Origin: an uncultured Aeriscardovia sp.
Lineage (GTDB): Bacteria > Actinomycetota > Actinomycetes > Actinomycetales > Bifidobacteriaceae
DNA: 64,000 nucleotides
Direction of reading: 5' to 3'
NCBI GenBank assembly: GCA_903789535.1
Contig: CAIFES010000004.1
Location: 75,151-139,150 of the forward strand
The position numbers were made by a program, and so were the translations under genes. The notes under the pieces were generated by a model. The model did not search any database, was not told where the DNA came from, and saw nothing but the letters and a program-made list of their open reading frames with translations. Shown here one piece after another: positions 37,521 through 45,932 of the stretch; the first letter of the stretch is position 1; each line of letters opens with the position of its first letter.

Positions 37521-38489
37521 TCACCATGCACCGTGTTCGGACGACGCCGAACCATCCCGCGAGATTGCCCGCGGATGGGCCAGACGATACGCCTCGATCA
37601 GCTCCGTACGAGAAATGTGCGTATATATCTGTGTGGTCGTCACGGATGCATGGCCGAGCAGCTCCTGCACCGTGCGCACGTCCGCCCCTCCCTCGAGCAG
37701 GTGCGTCGCGAAACAATGCCGGAGCGTATGCGGATGGACGGGTTTGGTGATGCCTGCCCGTCGCGCACAGTATTGCAGTATCTCCCACACGCTCTGACGC
37801 GAGAGCCGCCGACCGCGCTTGTTGAGAAATACGGCAGAGAGTTCCGTACCATGCCGTGCTTTGCGCTGCAGCGCCGGCCTGCCGGCGGAGAGATACGCCT
37901 CAAGTGCGCAGGCGGCGTACGTGCCCACTGGAACCAGACGCTGCTTGTCCCCCTTGCCGGTGAGCAGCACGAGATGCTCCTGCATCTTGAGCGCGGGCAG
38001 GTCCAGTCCTGTCGCCTCGGAGACACGCGCACCGGTGGCATAAAGAAACTCCAGCAGCGCACGGTCGCGCAGACTGACCGGGTCCCGGCCCGTGCCGACA
38101 CTGGCCGCCTCCAGCAGCCGGCGCACCTCGTCGACGGTGAGCACCTGTGGCAGCCGGCGCGGACGGCGCGGCGGGCTGACGTGGGCGGAGACATCCTGGT
38201 CGACCGTCCCCTGGTCGAGGGCGAAGCGGTGCAGCTCGTGGACGGCGGCAAGCATCCGCGTCCGCGATGAGGCGGCGAGATCATCGAGTGAGGCGAGGAA
38301 ATCGGCGACATCGGTGCCGCTGACCGTCGTCAGATCGGTGATGCCGCGGCTTTTGAGAAAATCGCCGTAACGTCGCAGATCCGAGCGATAGGCCGTCACC
38401 GTCGCCCGGGACAGGCCGCGCTCGACACCATCGTGGACAAGAAACTGCTCGACAAGATCGTCGAAAGCCGTCGGGATATCCGTACTCAT
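37521..38489 (-). CDS. xerD: Tyrosine recombinase XerD
   Basis: Partner of XerC at dif sites, activated by FtsK. The 322-residue protein has the core-binding N-domain and catalytic residues Arg in TGARVSEA, Lys in TGKGDKQRLVP, HTLRHCFATHLL, LGHASVTTTQIYTHIS with Tyr the nucleophile. VSEATGLDL and LSRQSVWEIL are XerD-like. GGGAG lies upstream of ATG 38489. It is first in the order xerD, parA, scpA, scpB. The residues after position 305 are a short polar tail. Confidence 0.93.
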   Translation of the reverse strand: MSTDIPTAFDDLVEQFLVHDGVERGLSRATVTAYRSDLRRYGDFLKSRGITDLTTVSGTDVADFLASLDDLAASSRTRMLAAVHELHRFALDQGTVDQDVSAHVSPPRRPRRLPQVLTVDEVRRLLEAASVGTGRDPVSLRDRALLEFLYATGARVSEATGLDLPALKMQEHLVLLTGKGDKQRLVPVGTYAACALEAYLSAGRPALQRKARHGTELSAVFLNKRGRRLSRQSVWEILQYCARRAGITKPVHPHTLRHCFATHLLEGGADVRTVQELLGHASVTTTQIYTHISRTELIEAYRLAHPRAISRDGSASSEHGAW

Positions 38490-38660
38490 CCTCTTCTCCC
38501 TCCGCGCTCGCCCTCCCGGACGCTCGCCCTCCTGTCACCGGACAGACAGGGCGACAAACGCCTATTGACGAACAACGAGATTGTCGGTCGAACAGCAAAT
38601 CCGTCGACGATCGGCATGCCGGATGATCGATCACCGCATCATCGTCCGAGGATACAAAAA

Positions 38661-38695
38661 TCCCGCCCGATGCGGTCTAGCCGCACAGGACGGGA
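38661..38695 (-). terminator. Intrinsic terminator of infC-rpmI-rplT
   Basis: A long, nearly perfect stem (38661-38675 with 38681-38695) with a five-base loop, followed on the minus strand by TTTTTG. It lies 33 bases past the rplT stop. Confidence 0.88.
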
Positions 38696-38727
38696 TCAGC
38701 AAGTCACCGATATGAATCGGGATGGGC

Positions 38728-39111
38728 TCAGGCCTTAGCCGGGGCGTTGACGTCCTCCGGCAGGGCGGCCTTTGCCTGCTCGACGATCGCGTTGAAGGTG
38801 TCGACATCCTCAACGGCGAGCTGGGCGAGGGCGCGACGATCGAGATCGATGCCGGCCAGACGCAGACCCTGGATGAAGCGGTTGTACGTCATGCCCTGCG
38901 CGCGCACGGCGGCGTTGATACGCTGGATCCACAGCTTGCGGAACTGGCCCGCACGGTGGTGACGATCACGGAACGAGTAGTTGTACGAATGGAGCAGCTG
39001 CTCCTTCGCACGGCGATACGAGCGGGAACGGGCACCGCGGTAGCCCTTCGCCCGATCGAGAACGGTACGACGCTTCTTCTTGGCGTTCACTGCGCGCTTG
39101 ACACGTGCCAT
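38728..39111 (-). CDS. rplT: 50S ribosomal protein bL20
   Basis: Early-assembly protein binding 23S rRNA domain II. The 127-residue protein begins [18 protein letters not shown], has [18 protein letters not shown] and the core [24 protein letters not shown], all standard. GAGGATAG upstream sets the start. It lies 45 bases after rpmI and ends the infC operon. Confidence 0.99.
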   Translation of the reverse strand: MARVKRAVNAKKKRRTVLDRAKGYRGARSRSYRRAKEQLLHSYNYSFRDRHHRAGQFRKLWIQRINAAVRAQGMTYNRFIQGLRLAGIDLDRRALAQLAVEDVDTFNAIVEQAKAALPEDVNAPAKA

Positions 39112-39156
39112 CTGCTATCCTCAGCTTTCTTTCTACGCTTCAGAGCTTTTGCCGGT

Positions 39157-39351
39157 TCAGCGACCGAGCAGGAAGCTCATCCTCTTGTTCTGGTGCTTCG
39201 AGATGACGCTGTCGCGCGACAGGGCACGACGCTTCTTGGAGGACTTATGCTCCAGGTTGTGGCGCATGCCGTCGCCGGCCGCCATGAGCTTGCCCGAACC
39301 GGTGACGCGGATACGCTTCTTGGCCGCGGACTTAGTCTTCATTTTCGGCAT
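39157..39351 (-). CDS. rpmI: 50S ribosomal protein bL35
   Basis: The 64-residue protein MPKMKTKSAAKKRIRVTGSG, followed by HNLEHKSSKKRR and ISKHQNKRMSFLLGR, is bL35. AAGGAGAGC lies upstream of ATG 39351, inside the 3' end of infC, which it overlaps by 20 bases. That arrangement suggests translational coupling. Confidence 0.98.
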   Translation of the reverse strand: MPKMKTKSAAKKRIRVTGSGKLMAAGDGMRHNLEHKSSKKRRALSRDSVISKHQNKRMSFLLGR

Positions 39352-40021
39352 TGCTGCTCTCCTTATCGGTGATATTCTGCATGGCTGCCTCGGCCTCCTG
39401 CCGTTCCTGGGCATCGCTGGCGCGCTTCGCCTTGAGGCGGGCCGCCTGACGTGCCTGGCGCTCGGCGCGGGCCTGCTTGCCACGACGTCTCTGCTCAGAC
39501 TCGAGATGAACCTTCTTGCCTTTCGGCGCGAGGGTCATGATGATGTCCCTGCCCAGCTGACGGGGCTTGGACTCGATCGTGCCGAATTCCTGCACATCGT
39601 CGGCGAGCCGGTACAACAGCTCGTTGCCGCCGATTGGCCTGGAACGCTCGCGGCCGCGGAGCATGATGGTGACTTTGACCTTGTCGCCGCCCTTGAGGAA
39701 GCGGGTCACCATCCCTTCCTTGGTCTCGAAGTCGTGGTCATCAATCTTGAGGCGGAATCGGACTTCCTTGATCTCCGCCTTGTTCTGGTGACGACGGGCC
39801 TCCCTTTCCTTGAGGGCCTCGTTGTACTTGAACTTTCCGTAATCGATGAGCTTGGCGACCGGCGGGTTCGCGTTCGGTGCCACCTCGACGAGGTCGAGAT
39901 TCGCCTCACGCGCGAGGTTGAGCGCAACCGCCGTAGCGATGACGCCGACCTGCTGCCCCTCGGGGCCGATCAAACGCACATTCGGAACTCGAATGTCCTC
40001 GTTGATTCTCGGATTACTGAT
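39332..40021 (-). CDS. infC: Translation initiation factor IF-3, apparent AUC start
   Basis: Selects initiator tRNA and start codons on the 30S subunit. The product has the N-domain starting SNPRINEDIRVPNVRLIGPEG, the linker, the C-domain with EVRFRLKIDDHDFETK, VTIMLRGRE, and a 50-residue tail rich in Arg, Gln and Ala. No ATG, GTG or TTG fits: AAGGAG at 40028-40033 is followed by TTC ATC ATC AGT. The second ATC (40019-40021) gives spacing of six and a 229-residue protein beginning M-S-N-P-R-I-N; the first ATC gives spacing of three. A rare start codon of infC is the known basis of IF-3 autoregulation in other bacteria. A longer frame using upstream codons would have to span the leader. Confidence 0.88.
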   Translation of the reverse strand: MSNPRINEDIRVPNVRLIGPEGQQVGVIATAVALNLAREANLDLVEVAPNANPPVAKLIDYGKFKYNEALKEREARRHQNKAEIKEVRFRLKIDDHDFETKEGMVTRFLKGGDKVKVTIMLRGRERSRPIGGNELLYRLADDVQEFGTIESKPRQLGRDIIMTLAPKGKKVHLESEQRRRGKQARAERQARQAARLKAKRASDAQERQEAEAAMQNITDKESSNAENED

Positions 40022-40027
40022 GATGAA

Positions 40028-40033
40028 CTCCTT
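40028..40033 (-). promoter_or_regulatory. Ribosome site deciding the infC AUC start
   Basis: AAGGAG on the minus strand, placed three and six bases before two in-frame ATC codons and with no canonical start nearby. It is the main evidence for initiation at AUC. Confidence 0.8.
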
Positions 40034-40190
40034 ATTCGGTTTCGTCTGCGCGGAGTTCCCCGTCAACACAAAAACACACCTCGGTGAACGCCGGGCGTGA
40101 CTCATGCCGTTGAACCCGGGGCTGCGAAAAGCCCCCAGGTGGGAAATTCCACTTTCTTGATTCCTCAAGCCGAGGAATATATTACCACGA
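40034..40190 (-). promoter_or_regulatory. Structured 5' leader of infC
   Basis: Between a possible extended -10 (TGG-TAATAT; 40179-40184) and the infC ribosome site are two hairpins on the minus strand: ATTCCTC/GAGGAAT (40160-40178) and GGGGCT/AGCCCC (40118-40135). Position fits an attenuated leader, but no known leader consensus was matched. Confidence 0.4.
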
Positions 40191-40234
40191 CGGCAGACAG
40201 CCACGGGGCAGGGTTGCCGCCTACAATCAGCTTC

Positions 40235-41209
40235 ATGATGACAGGGATGCCCGACCGCGGAGAACATGGCAGAATCCTCACCGATGGTATCGGTCCTGAC
40301 GGTACCGGTCATACCTGCGCGATCCCCCGGTCTGACGGCATCGATGCCGCACGGTGTGTGATCATGGCGGCCGGCACGGCACCGTCCGACCAACTCGTCC
40401 GCGAGTGCCTGGGCGCTGTTTCTGGCCGGCGTCCGCTCGTTGTCGCGGCGGACGGCGGGTTCGTCATCGCCCGCCGGGCCGGTATCCGCCCGGATGCGCT
40501 CATCGGCGACGGCGATTCGCTCGCCCGGCTGGAACGCCTGTCCGCGTACCCGGTACAACAACAGGTGAGCCCGTCGTCATCATCGACGGGCACAGCCGGC
40601 ACTGCCAGGCAGACGTCACCCCAGGCGATGGAGCGGATTGTCCTCTCACCGCAGAAAGACGACATCGACCTTGTCTGCGCGGCACGGTGGGCATGGCTGC
40701 GCGGCGCACGCGAGTTCACGATTCTGGGCGCCCTGGGCGGACGTCCGGACATGAGCCTTGCCGCCATCCAGCTCGCCGCACGCATCAGCCAGGCGGGCGG
40801 AATGGCCGTCCTGCGCAGCGACGACTGGTCGCTCACCGCCCTCACCGACGGAACGCTGCGCCTCGGGCGTGTCGACGGAAGGACTTGTGCCGACATCCGG
40901 CCTGTGAGCCCGATTTCCGTTCTTGCACTGTCCGACACCTGCACCGGCGTCACCCTGGACGGGCTGCTCTACACGTTGGACGACGCGACCATGACGAACA
41001 CGAGCGCCCGCTGGATCAGCAACGAGCCCGTGCACGACGCGGATCCACATATCAGCGTGGAAGAAGGCACTCTGGCCGTCACATGGCCGTCCGGCCTGCG
41101 GCTGGCAGCCTGGCAGTCACGACGCGCCGAACACCCGGCGGCAAGCATCGGCAAGGTCGACACGACGGTCTCGGCGAACCTGACTGGAATGAATCTGGGT
41201 GGAATATAG
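40235..41209 (+). CDS. Thiamine pyrophosphokinase-like protein
   Basis: Predicted to transfer pyrophosphate from ATP to thiamine. The 324-residue protein has the substrate region LVVAADGGFVIARRAGIRPDALIGDGDS and LSPQKDDIDLVCA, where the Asp and Lys residues match the catalytic pocket, followed by GALGGRPDMSLAAI and a beta-rich C-terminal region. It is longer than usual (about 220-230) owing to a Ser/Thr/Gln-rich insertion between GDGDS and KDD and an N-terminal extension. TACAAT lies seven bases before ATG 40235 and no ribosome site is seen, so translation may be leaderless. It is divergent from infC. Confidence 0.78.
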   Translation: MMTGMPDRGEHGRILTDGIGPDGTGHTCAIPRSDGIDAARCVIMAAGTAPSDQLVRECLGAVSGRRPLVVAADGGFVIARRAGIRPDALIGDGDSLARLERLSAYPVQQQVSPSSSSTGTAGTARQTSPQAMERIVLSPQKDDIDLVCAARWAWLRGAREFTILGALGGRPDMSLAAIQLAARISQAGGMAVLRSDDWSLTALTDGTLRLGRVDGRTCADIRPVSPISVLALSDTCTGVTLDGLLYTLDDATMTNTSARWISNEPVHDADPHISVEEGTLAVTWPSGLRLAAWQSRRAEHPAASIGKVDTTVSANLTGMNLGGI

Positions 41210-41400
41210 ATCAACTCATCGAGAACGCACAAAGCAACAGGTCATCACCGACCTTCTTTTTTCTGCTTTATCAGAGGCGCAGGAAGACGTTTCGCACATG
41301 GCACGATGTTGCTCGCCGGCGGTATCATGTGAACGTCCACAGTAGAGCAGGCCGGCATGGGGCACGCCCCTTCCCGGTCGTTCTTCAGAAGGAATGATAA

Positions 41401-42459
41401 ATGACAGTTCGTATTGGTATTAACGGTTTCGGCCGCATCGGCCGTCTCGCCTTCCGTCGCATCTTCCAGCTCCAGGAGCAGGGTGGCGAGGCCAACGACA
41501 TCGAGGTCGCGGCCATCAACGATCTGACCACCCCGTCGATGCTCGCGTACCTGCTCAAGTACGACAGCACCCATGGCGTGTTCCGTCACTCCGACGGCAC
41601 CCCGGTCAAGGTCGAGTCCACCGATGACTCCATCATCGTTGACGGCAAGAGCTACAAGATCTACTCCGAGCGCGATGCCGCCAACCTCAAGTGGGTTGAG
41701 AATGATGGCGTTGATTACGTGCTCGAGTGCACCGGCTTCTACACCTCGCACGACAAGTCCATGGCCCACATCAAGGCTGGTGCCAAGAAGGTCCTCATCT
41801 CCGCCCCGGCGAAGGATGACGTCACCCCGACCGTCGTCTATGGCGTCAACCAGGACATCCTCAAGCCGTCCGATACCATCGTCTCCGCCGGCTCCTGCAC
41901 CACCAACTCCCTGGCCGCCATGGTCAAGCTGCTTGATGACAAGTTCGGCGTCCGCGCCGGCCTGATGACCACCATCCACGCCTACACCGGCACGCAGATG
42001 ATCCTCGACGGACCGCGCTTCAGCAAGGGCCGCAACAACCGCGCCGCCGCCATCAACACGATCGCGCACTCCTCCGGTGCCGCCATCGCCCTGGGCAAGG
42101 TCGTCCCGTCCGTCGATGGCAAGCTGACCGGCCACGCCCAGCGTGTCGCCGTCCCGGATGGCTCCGTCACCGAGCTGACCTCCATCCTCAACAAGAAGGT
42201 CACCATCGACGAGATCAACGACGCCTTCAAGAAGGAATTCTCCGACAAGGATTACTTCGGCTACAACGCTGATGGCATCGTCTCCTCCGATATTCTCGAC
42301 GACACCCACGGTGGTGTGTTCGATCCGACGCAGACCGAGGTCCTCCACGCCGGTGACGACCAGCTCGTCCGTACTGTCTCCTTCTACGACAACGAGTATG
42401 GCTTCACCTGCAACATGGTTCGTACCCTCCTCTACTTCGCCAAGATCAACGAGGACTGA
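41401..42459 (+). CDS. gap: Glyceraldehyde-3-phosphate dehydrogenase
   Basis: Oxidises glyceraldehyde 3-phosphate with NAD+ in the lower part of the bifid shunt and glycolysis. The 352-residue protein has the Rossmann motif INGFGRIGRLAFRR, the catalytic Cys in SAGSCTTNSLAAM near residue 166, the His in TTIHAYTGTQ and the NEYGF at the end. Codon use is strongly biased to C-ending codons with few rare codons, in keeping with very high expression. AGAAGGAATGATAA lies before ATG 41401, with the ribosome site AGAAGGAA. Terminator follows at 42539. Confidence 0.99.
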   Translation: MTVRIGINGFGRIGRLAFRRIFQLQEQGGEANDIEVAAINDLTTPSMLAYLLKYDSTHGVFRHSDGTPVKVESTDDSIIVDGKSYKIYSERDAANLKWVENDGVDYVLECTGFYTSHDKSMAHIKAGAKKVLISAPAKDDVTPTVVYGVNQDILKPSDTIVSAGSCTTNSLAAMVKLLDDKFGVRAGLMTTIHAYTGTQMILDGPRFSKGRNNRAAAINTIAHSSGAAIALGKVVPSVDGKLTGHAQRVAVPDGSVTELTSILNKKVTIDEINDAFKKEFSDKDYFGYNADGIVSSDILDDTHGGVFDPTQTEVLHAGDDQLVRTVSFYDNEYGFTCNMVRTLLYFAKINED

Positions 42460-42495
42460 GCTGAGGTTTTCGCTAAGATCAACGAAAACCGAGCT
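42436..42495 (+). repeat. Imperfect duplication of the gap 3' end
   Basis: Positions 42436-42462, which contain the last codons and stop of gap, recur at 42469-42495 with 23 of 27 bases the same. The second copy is outside the gene. Confidence 0.75.
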
Positions 42496-42538
42496 CGATC
42501 AGTCAACGCTGTCACAGTGTTGACTGACAGCTGACAGA

Positions 42539-42583
42539 GCCTGTCGTTTTACGGTGTCACAACCGTACGGCGACAGGCTTTTT
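42539..42583 (+). terminator. Intrinsic terminator of gap
   Basis: GCCTGTCG (42539-42546) pairs with CGACAGGC (42571-42578), followed by TTTTTC. An upstream hairpin (AGTCAAC...GTTGACT, 42501-42525) precedes it. Confidence 0.88.
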
Positions 42584-42619
42584 CATTTGTCACCATGATG
42601 TGCAGGGAAAGATACGACG

Positions 42620-43450
42620 GTGGAACTGGCTCAGAAACAGCAGAAACACATGACACGCAAACGGACAGCGCAGAATGGCGCAACACCGAAACGCGCAGCA
42701 CAGAAGAAGCCATGGATGACGGGCGCCCGCACCGACTCCTCCCCTGCTGACCAACAGTGCGTCGTCGGACCGGACGGGCTGGCACGCTGCCCCTGGGTGT
42801 TCGCCGACATGCGGACACATCCATCGGCACCCGCCTCACCGTCTCTGAGCCCGTCGCAGCAGGCGGAGAGCGACTACCACGACCACGAGTGGGGTCGGCC
42901 CGATCATGACGAGCGGTATCTGATCGAGCAGCTGATCCTCGGCGGTTTCCAGTCGGGACTGTCCTGGCAGAGCATCATCAACAAGCGCGAGAATTTCCGC
43001 CGCGACTTCGACCAGTTCGACCTCGACAGGATCGCCCGGTATGGTCAGGCCGATGTCGAACGGCTGATGGACGACCCCGGCATCATCCGCAATCGTCGCA
43101 AGATCGAGGGCGCGATCGCCAATGCCCGCATGATCCGCGGCGTGGTCCGCGATTTCGGCAGTCTGCATGACTATATCTGGCATTGGACCTTCGGGCACCG
43201 CGTCTTCGAGCCAATCTCCACGACGACGGACCCGCTCTCGGATATGATCGCCGCGGATCTGAAGAAGCGCGGTTCGAAATTCCTCGGCAGCGTGACGGTC
43301 TTCTCCTATCTGCAGGCATGCGGGCCGATCTGCTCGCATGTGCCCGGTTGCATCGTCTTCGAGGAGTTTCCACCCCAAAAGGGCGATATCGTAGGACACG
43401 GCTTCCCGACCGCCTCGCTGCACACAGACGGGGATATCCATTTTTTCTGA
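42620..43450 (+). CDS. tag: DNA-3-methyladenine glycosylase I
   Basis: Excises 3-methyladenine from alkylated DNA. The 276-residue frame contains the Tag domain: RCPWV supplies the first zinc Cys, YHDHEWG the next His, GGFQSGLSWQSIINKRENFR the substrate region, and GPICSHVPGC the last His and Cys. The first 55 residues are a polar extension not usual in this family. The start is uncertain: GTG 42620 follows GGGAAAG, while ATG 42650 and ATG 42716 are alternatives. It is alone after the gap terminator. Confidence 0.9.
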   Translation: MELAQKQQKHMTRKRTAQNGATPKRAAQKKPWMTGARTDSSPADQQCVVGPDGLARCPWVFADMRTHPSAPASPSLSPSQQAESDYHDHEWGRPDHDERYLIEQLILGGFQSGLSWQSIINKRENFRRDFDQFDLDRIARYGQADVERLMDDPGIIRNRRKIEGAIANARMIRGVVRDFGSLHDYIWHWTFGHRVFEPISTTTDPLSDMIAADLKKRGSKFLGSVTVFSYLQACGPICSHVPGCIVFEEFPPQKGDIVGHGFPTASLHTDGDIHFF

Positions 43451-43615
43451 GTCGCGGTCAGACAGCCTGATGATGATCGGCAACGGGAGCACAGAAGGCG
43501 AGCGGCAGACAGTCTGATGGTCATCGGCAGACAGACGGCCGTAGAGACAGACAGGCAGACGGCAGACAGAAAAATAGTGCGTGCGGAACAATTGTCTGAG
43601 GAAGAAAGGTGAGCG

Positions 43616-44161
43616 ATGGCGAAAAAGAAGAGGAATAAGAAAGCTAAAGCTTCTGAGGAAAGCGCCTCGACCCCTGCGACCGAGCAGCTGGAGAAGGCGG
43701 GTGTGCCGTTCCAGGCGGTCAGCTATGAGCACGACCCGGACCATATGGACAAGGGCTATGGGCTCGAGGGCGCTGCAAAACTGGGTATCGACCCGCATCA
43801 GGCGTTCAAGACCCTCATGGCCGGCAACTCCTAGGAGATCGTGGTCGGTGTGGTGCCTGTCTCCGGACATCTGGATATGAAGAAGCTCGCCAAGGCCGCC
43901 GGCCTCAAGAAGATCGATATGGTCGACCCGGCCGTCGCCTCACGTGTGACAGGCTATGTGCCCGGGGGCATCTCCCCCTTCGGACAGCGCACGCGCCACC
44001 GCGTGTTCCTCGACTCATCCGCCGAAAACTTTCCCGCCATCCTCGTCTCGGGCGGCAAACGCGGTTTCTCGGTGATGGTCGCCCCGCAGGATCTGATCCA
44101 GGTGACACACGGGACCATCGCCCCGATCGCCCGCGACGGCTCACACCCGACCGGCAACTGA
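43616..44161 (+). pseudogene. ybaK: YbaK/EbsC-type aminoacyl-tRNA deacylase with in-frame TAG
   Basis: Trans-editing enzyme family that hydrolyses mischarged tRNA (Cys-tRNA(Pro) in YbaK). The frame opens at ATG 43616 with AAAGGTGAGC upstream and reads GVPFQAVSYEHDPDHMDKGYGLEGAAKLGI and FKTLMAGNS, then meets TAG at 43832-43834. The same frame continues at once with EIVVGVVPVSGHLDMKKLAKAAGLKKIDMVDP, RVTGYVPGGISPFGQR and the family end. Nothing is shifted: one base (TAC or TAT to TAG) would restore the expected Tyr-containing run. The codon may be a true nonsense mutation, a sequencing error, or read through. Downstream reinitiation at GTG 43841 is possible but would lack the first 75 residues. 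Confidence 0.85.
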
Positions 44162-44351
44162 TACCGTACAGGACCGTCCGCAGCAGAGAACAGACAAGAC
44201 AAGACAAGGCACGACCACAACACGACGCATCGCCTGTCCCGGACACGGCCCGGGGCACAGACAGGGCGTAAAATAGCCGCGTCTGATCACAGTGCCGGCC
44301 ACCAACCCGGGCTCCGGCACCTGTGCGGGTCACAATCTGCAAAGGAGCACG

Positions 44352-45305
44352 ATGACTTCCACCACACCGCTCACCGGTGAGCAATACACCATCCGTCACG
44401 GCGACTATGAGGCGACCGTCTGCGAGCAGGGCGCCATCCTGCGCGTGCTGCGCTGGCAGGGCACCGACCTGATCGCGCCGTTCGACCCCGACAAGCCGGT
44501 CCCGTGCTGCAACGGCTACATGCTGGTGCCCTACCCGAACCGCATCGAGGGCGGCCGCTACACGTTCGAGGGCAGGACGTACCAGTTCCCCATCGATGAG
44601 CCGGACCGCGACACCTCCCTGCATGGCACGGGCTATCGCTCGTTCTGGGTGTGCGAAAGCAAGAGCGATGACTCCGTCACCCTCGTGTGGCGCAATGCCG
44701 CCGACGCGGTCAGCTATCCGTTCAAGGTCCGCGCCCGTGTACGCTATACGCTCACCGATGACGGCCTTGAGCTGTCGATGACGGGCATCAACGATGGCAC
44801 CGTGGACGCCCCGTGGGCGTTCGGCATCCACCCCTGGCTGTCGAACGGCAAGAATCTGTATGGCAATGACCCGATTCTCGAGCAGAACGCCAAGTGCTCG
44901 CTCAGGCTGGGCGCCCGCACGCATGTGACTGTGGACGGCAATCTCGTTCCCAACGGCACGGAAAGCGTGGAGAACACGCGGTTCGACCTGCGGCACACGA
45001 CCGTGCTCGGCGACCTCGTGTTCGATGACGCCTGGACTGACGTCGACCGCGATGAGGACGGCTATTCCAGCGCCACGTTCACCCGCCCGGATGGGGTCAG
45101 CCTCACGCTTCGTGCCGATCGGACGTTCAATGCCTGGCAGGTGTGCACCGGCACGGGCTTCCCGGCCGAGAGTCATCCCTCGGGTGTTGCTGTCGAGCCG
45201 ATGACCGCCTACGCCAACGCCTTCCGTACGGGCAAGGATCTGGTCACGCTCAGGCCCGGCCAGGAGTACACGAGCGTCATCCGCTTCAGCGCCACGAAAG
45301 ACTGA
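44352..45305 (+). CDS. Aldose 1-epimerase (galactose mutarotase-like)
   Basis: Interconverts anomers of aldohexoses. The 317-residue protein has the family beta-sandwich with the conserved YPNRIEGGRYTFEGRTYQFPI, His residues in LHGTGYRSFW and GIHPWLS and the general-base Glu in GVAVEPMTA. The motif suggests a galactose-mutarotase-related enzyme; the exact sugar is not set. AAAGGAGCACG precedes ATG 44352. It stands alone between ybaK and the bL37 gene. Confidence 0.9.
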   Translation: MTSTTPLTGEQYTIRHGDYEATVCEQGAILRVLRWQGTDLIAPFDPDKPVPCCNGYMLVPYPNRIEGGRYTFEGRTYQFPIDEPDRDTSLHGTGYRSFWVCESKSDDSVTLVWRNAADAVSYPFKVRARVRYTLTDDGLELSMTGINDGTVDAPWAFGIHPWLSNGKNLYGNDPILEQNAKCSLRLGARTHVTVDGNLVPNGTESVENTRFDLRHTTVLGDLVFDDAWTDVDRDEDGYSSATFTRPDGVSLTLRADRTFNAWQVCTGTGFPAESHPSGVAVEPMTAYANAFRTGKDLVTLRPGQEYTSVIRFSATKD

Positions 45306-45431
45306 GACGAGACCGGCATGACAACCGGGGAAACAGACGAATGTCACATAGCATGACCGTCGCGGGCATAACGCGCGTCGCGTCGTGGTGGGATAATCCC
45401 TCTGTCGTATAAACGAGCGTAAGGAGTGATC

Positions 45432-45506
45432 ATGGGAAAGCGTGGACGCATGCGTCGCGACCGCCGCAAGAAGCCGGCGAATCACGGCAAGAGGCCGACC
45501 GCGTGA
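45432..45506 (+). CDS. 50S ribosomal protein bL37
   Basis: A 24-residue, very basic protein, MGKRGRMRRDRRKKPANHGK followed by RPTA. Length, composition and the ANHGKRP ending match bL37, the small 50S protein found in mycobacterial ribosomes and widespread in actinobacteria. AAGGAG lies five bases before the ATG. A possible -10 (GATAAT) lies about 45 bases upstream. It is too short for ordinary ORF calling and is easily missed. Confidence 0.82.
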   Translation: MGKRGRMRRDRRKKPANHGKRPTA

Positions 45507-45558
45507 GTCGGCATGCCTGAAGACTGTCATCGATACCGACTGACAGCCTGAATGGCAT

Positions 45559-45755
45559 ATAAAGAGAGGGGGGGCCCCCCCCCACCGGGGGGGGCGCCCG
45601 GGGGGTTGGGGGCGGGTTTGTGGGGGGGTTTGTTTGGAGGGTATTGGGGGCCGACAGGCCCCCCCCTCACCGCCCCGAGCCCCCCCCAACCACCCATTCA
45701 AAATAATAAACCCCCCCCCCCCCCCCCCCCCGGGCGGCCCGCCCCCTCTCTTTAT
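45559..45755. other. Artefact-like G/C homopolymer block bounded by inverted repeat
   Basis: Runs of G then C dominate this block, including 21 C in a row (45711-45731) and G runs of up to eight. Its ends are a perfect 14-bp inverted repeat (45559-45572 and 45742-45755). It differs sharply from everything around it. No gene fits; any reading frame through it is spurious. Assembly or base-calling error is the simplest reading. Confidence 0.75.
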
Positions 45756-45799
45756 CGGACAGTTTATCTGACTCGTTTATCGTCCCAGTTTATCGGACC
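45751..45799 (+). repeat. 13-bp tandem repeat next to the homopolymer block
   Basis: Four copies of a unit like TTTATCGGACCAG start at 45751, 45763, 45776 and 45789. The first copy begins in the right arm of the 14-bp inverted repeat. Confidence 0.75.
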
Positions 45800-45932
45800 A
45801 GAACTGACGACCGCGACGAACTCTGATCGAACCGCGGCAAACCGGGACGAGTGTCGCTTCACAAGAGCGATCGGCTCATCGCGACCATCAGCGACCGGCG
45901 CGACCCGCATCGCCATGACCCCCGTATCGCCA

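Noticed and set aside
31219-38489. A mobile element suggested by two tyrosine recombinases within 7 kb
   Set aside because: Both are housekeeping XerC and XerD in conserved core-gene settings, with no attachment sites or cargo.
43905-45701. A 598-residue frame antisense to aldose epimerase
   Set aside because: It passes through the suspect homopolymer block and is antisense to a clear epimerase gene.
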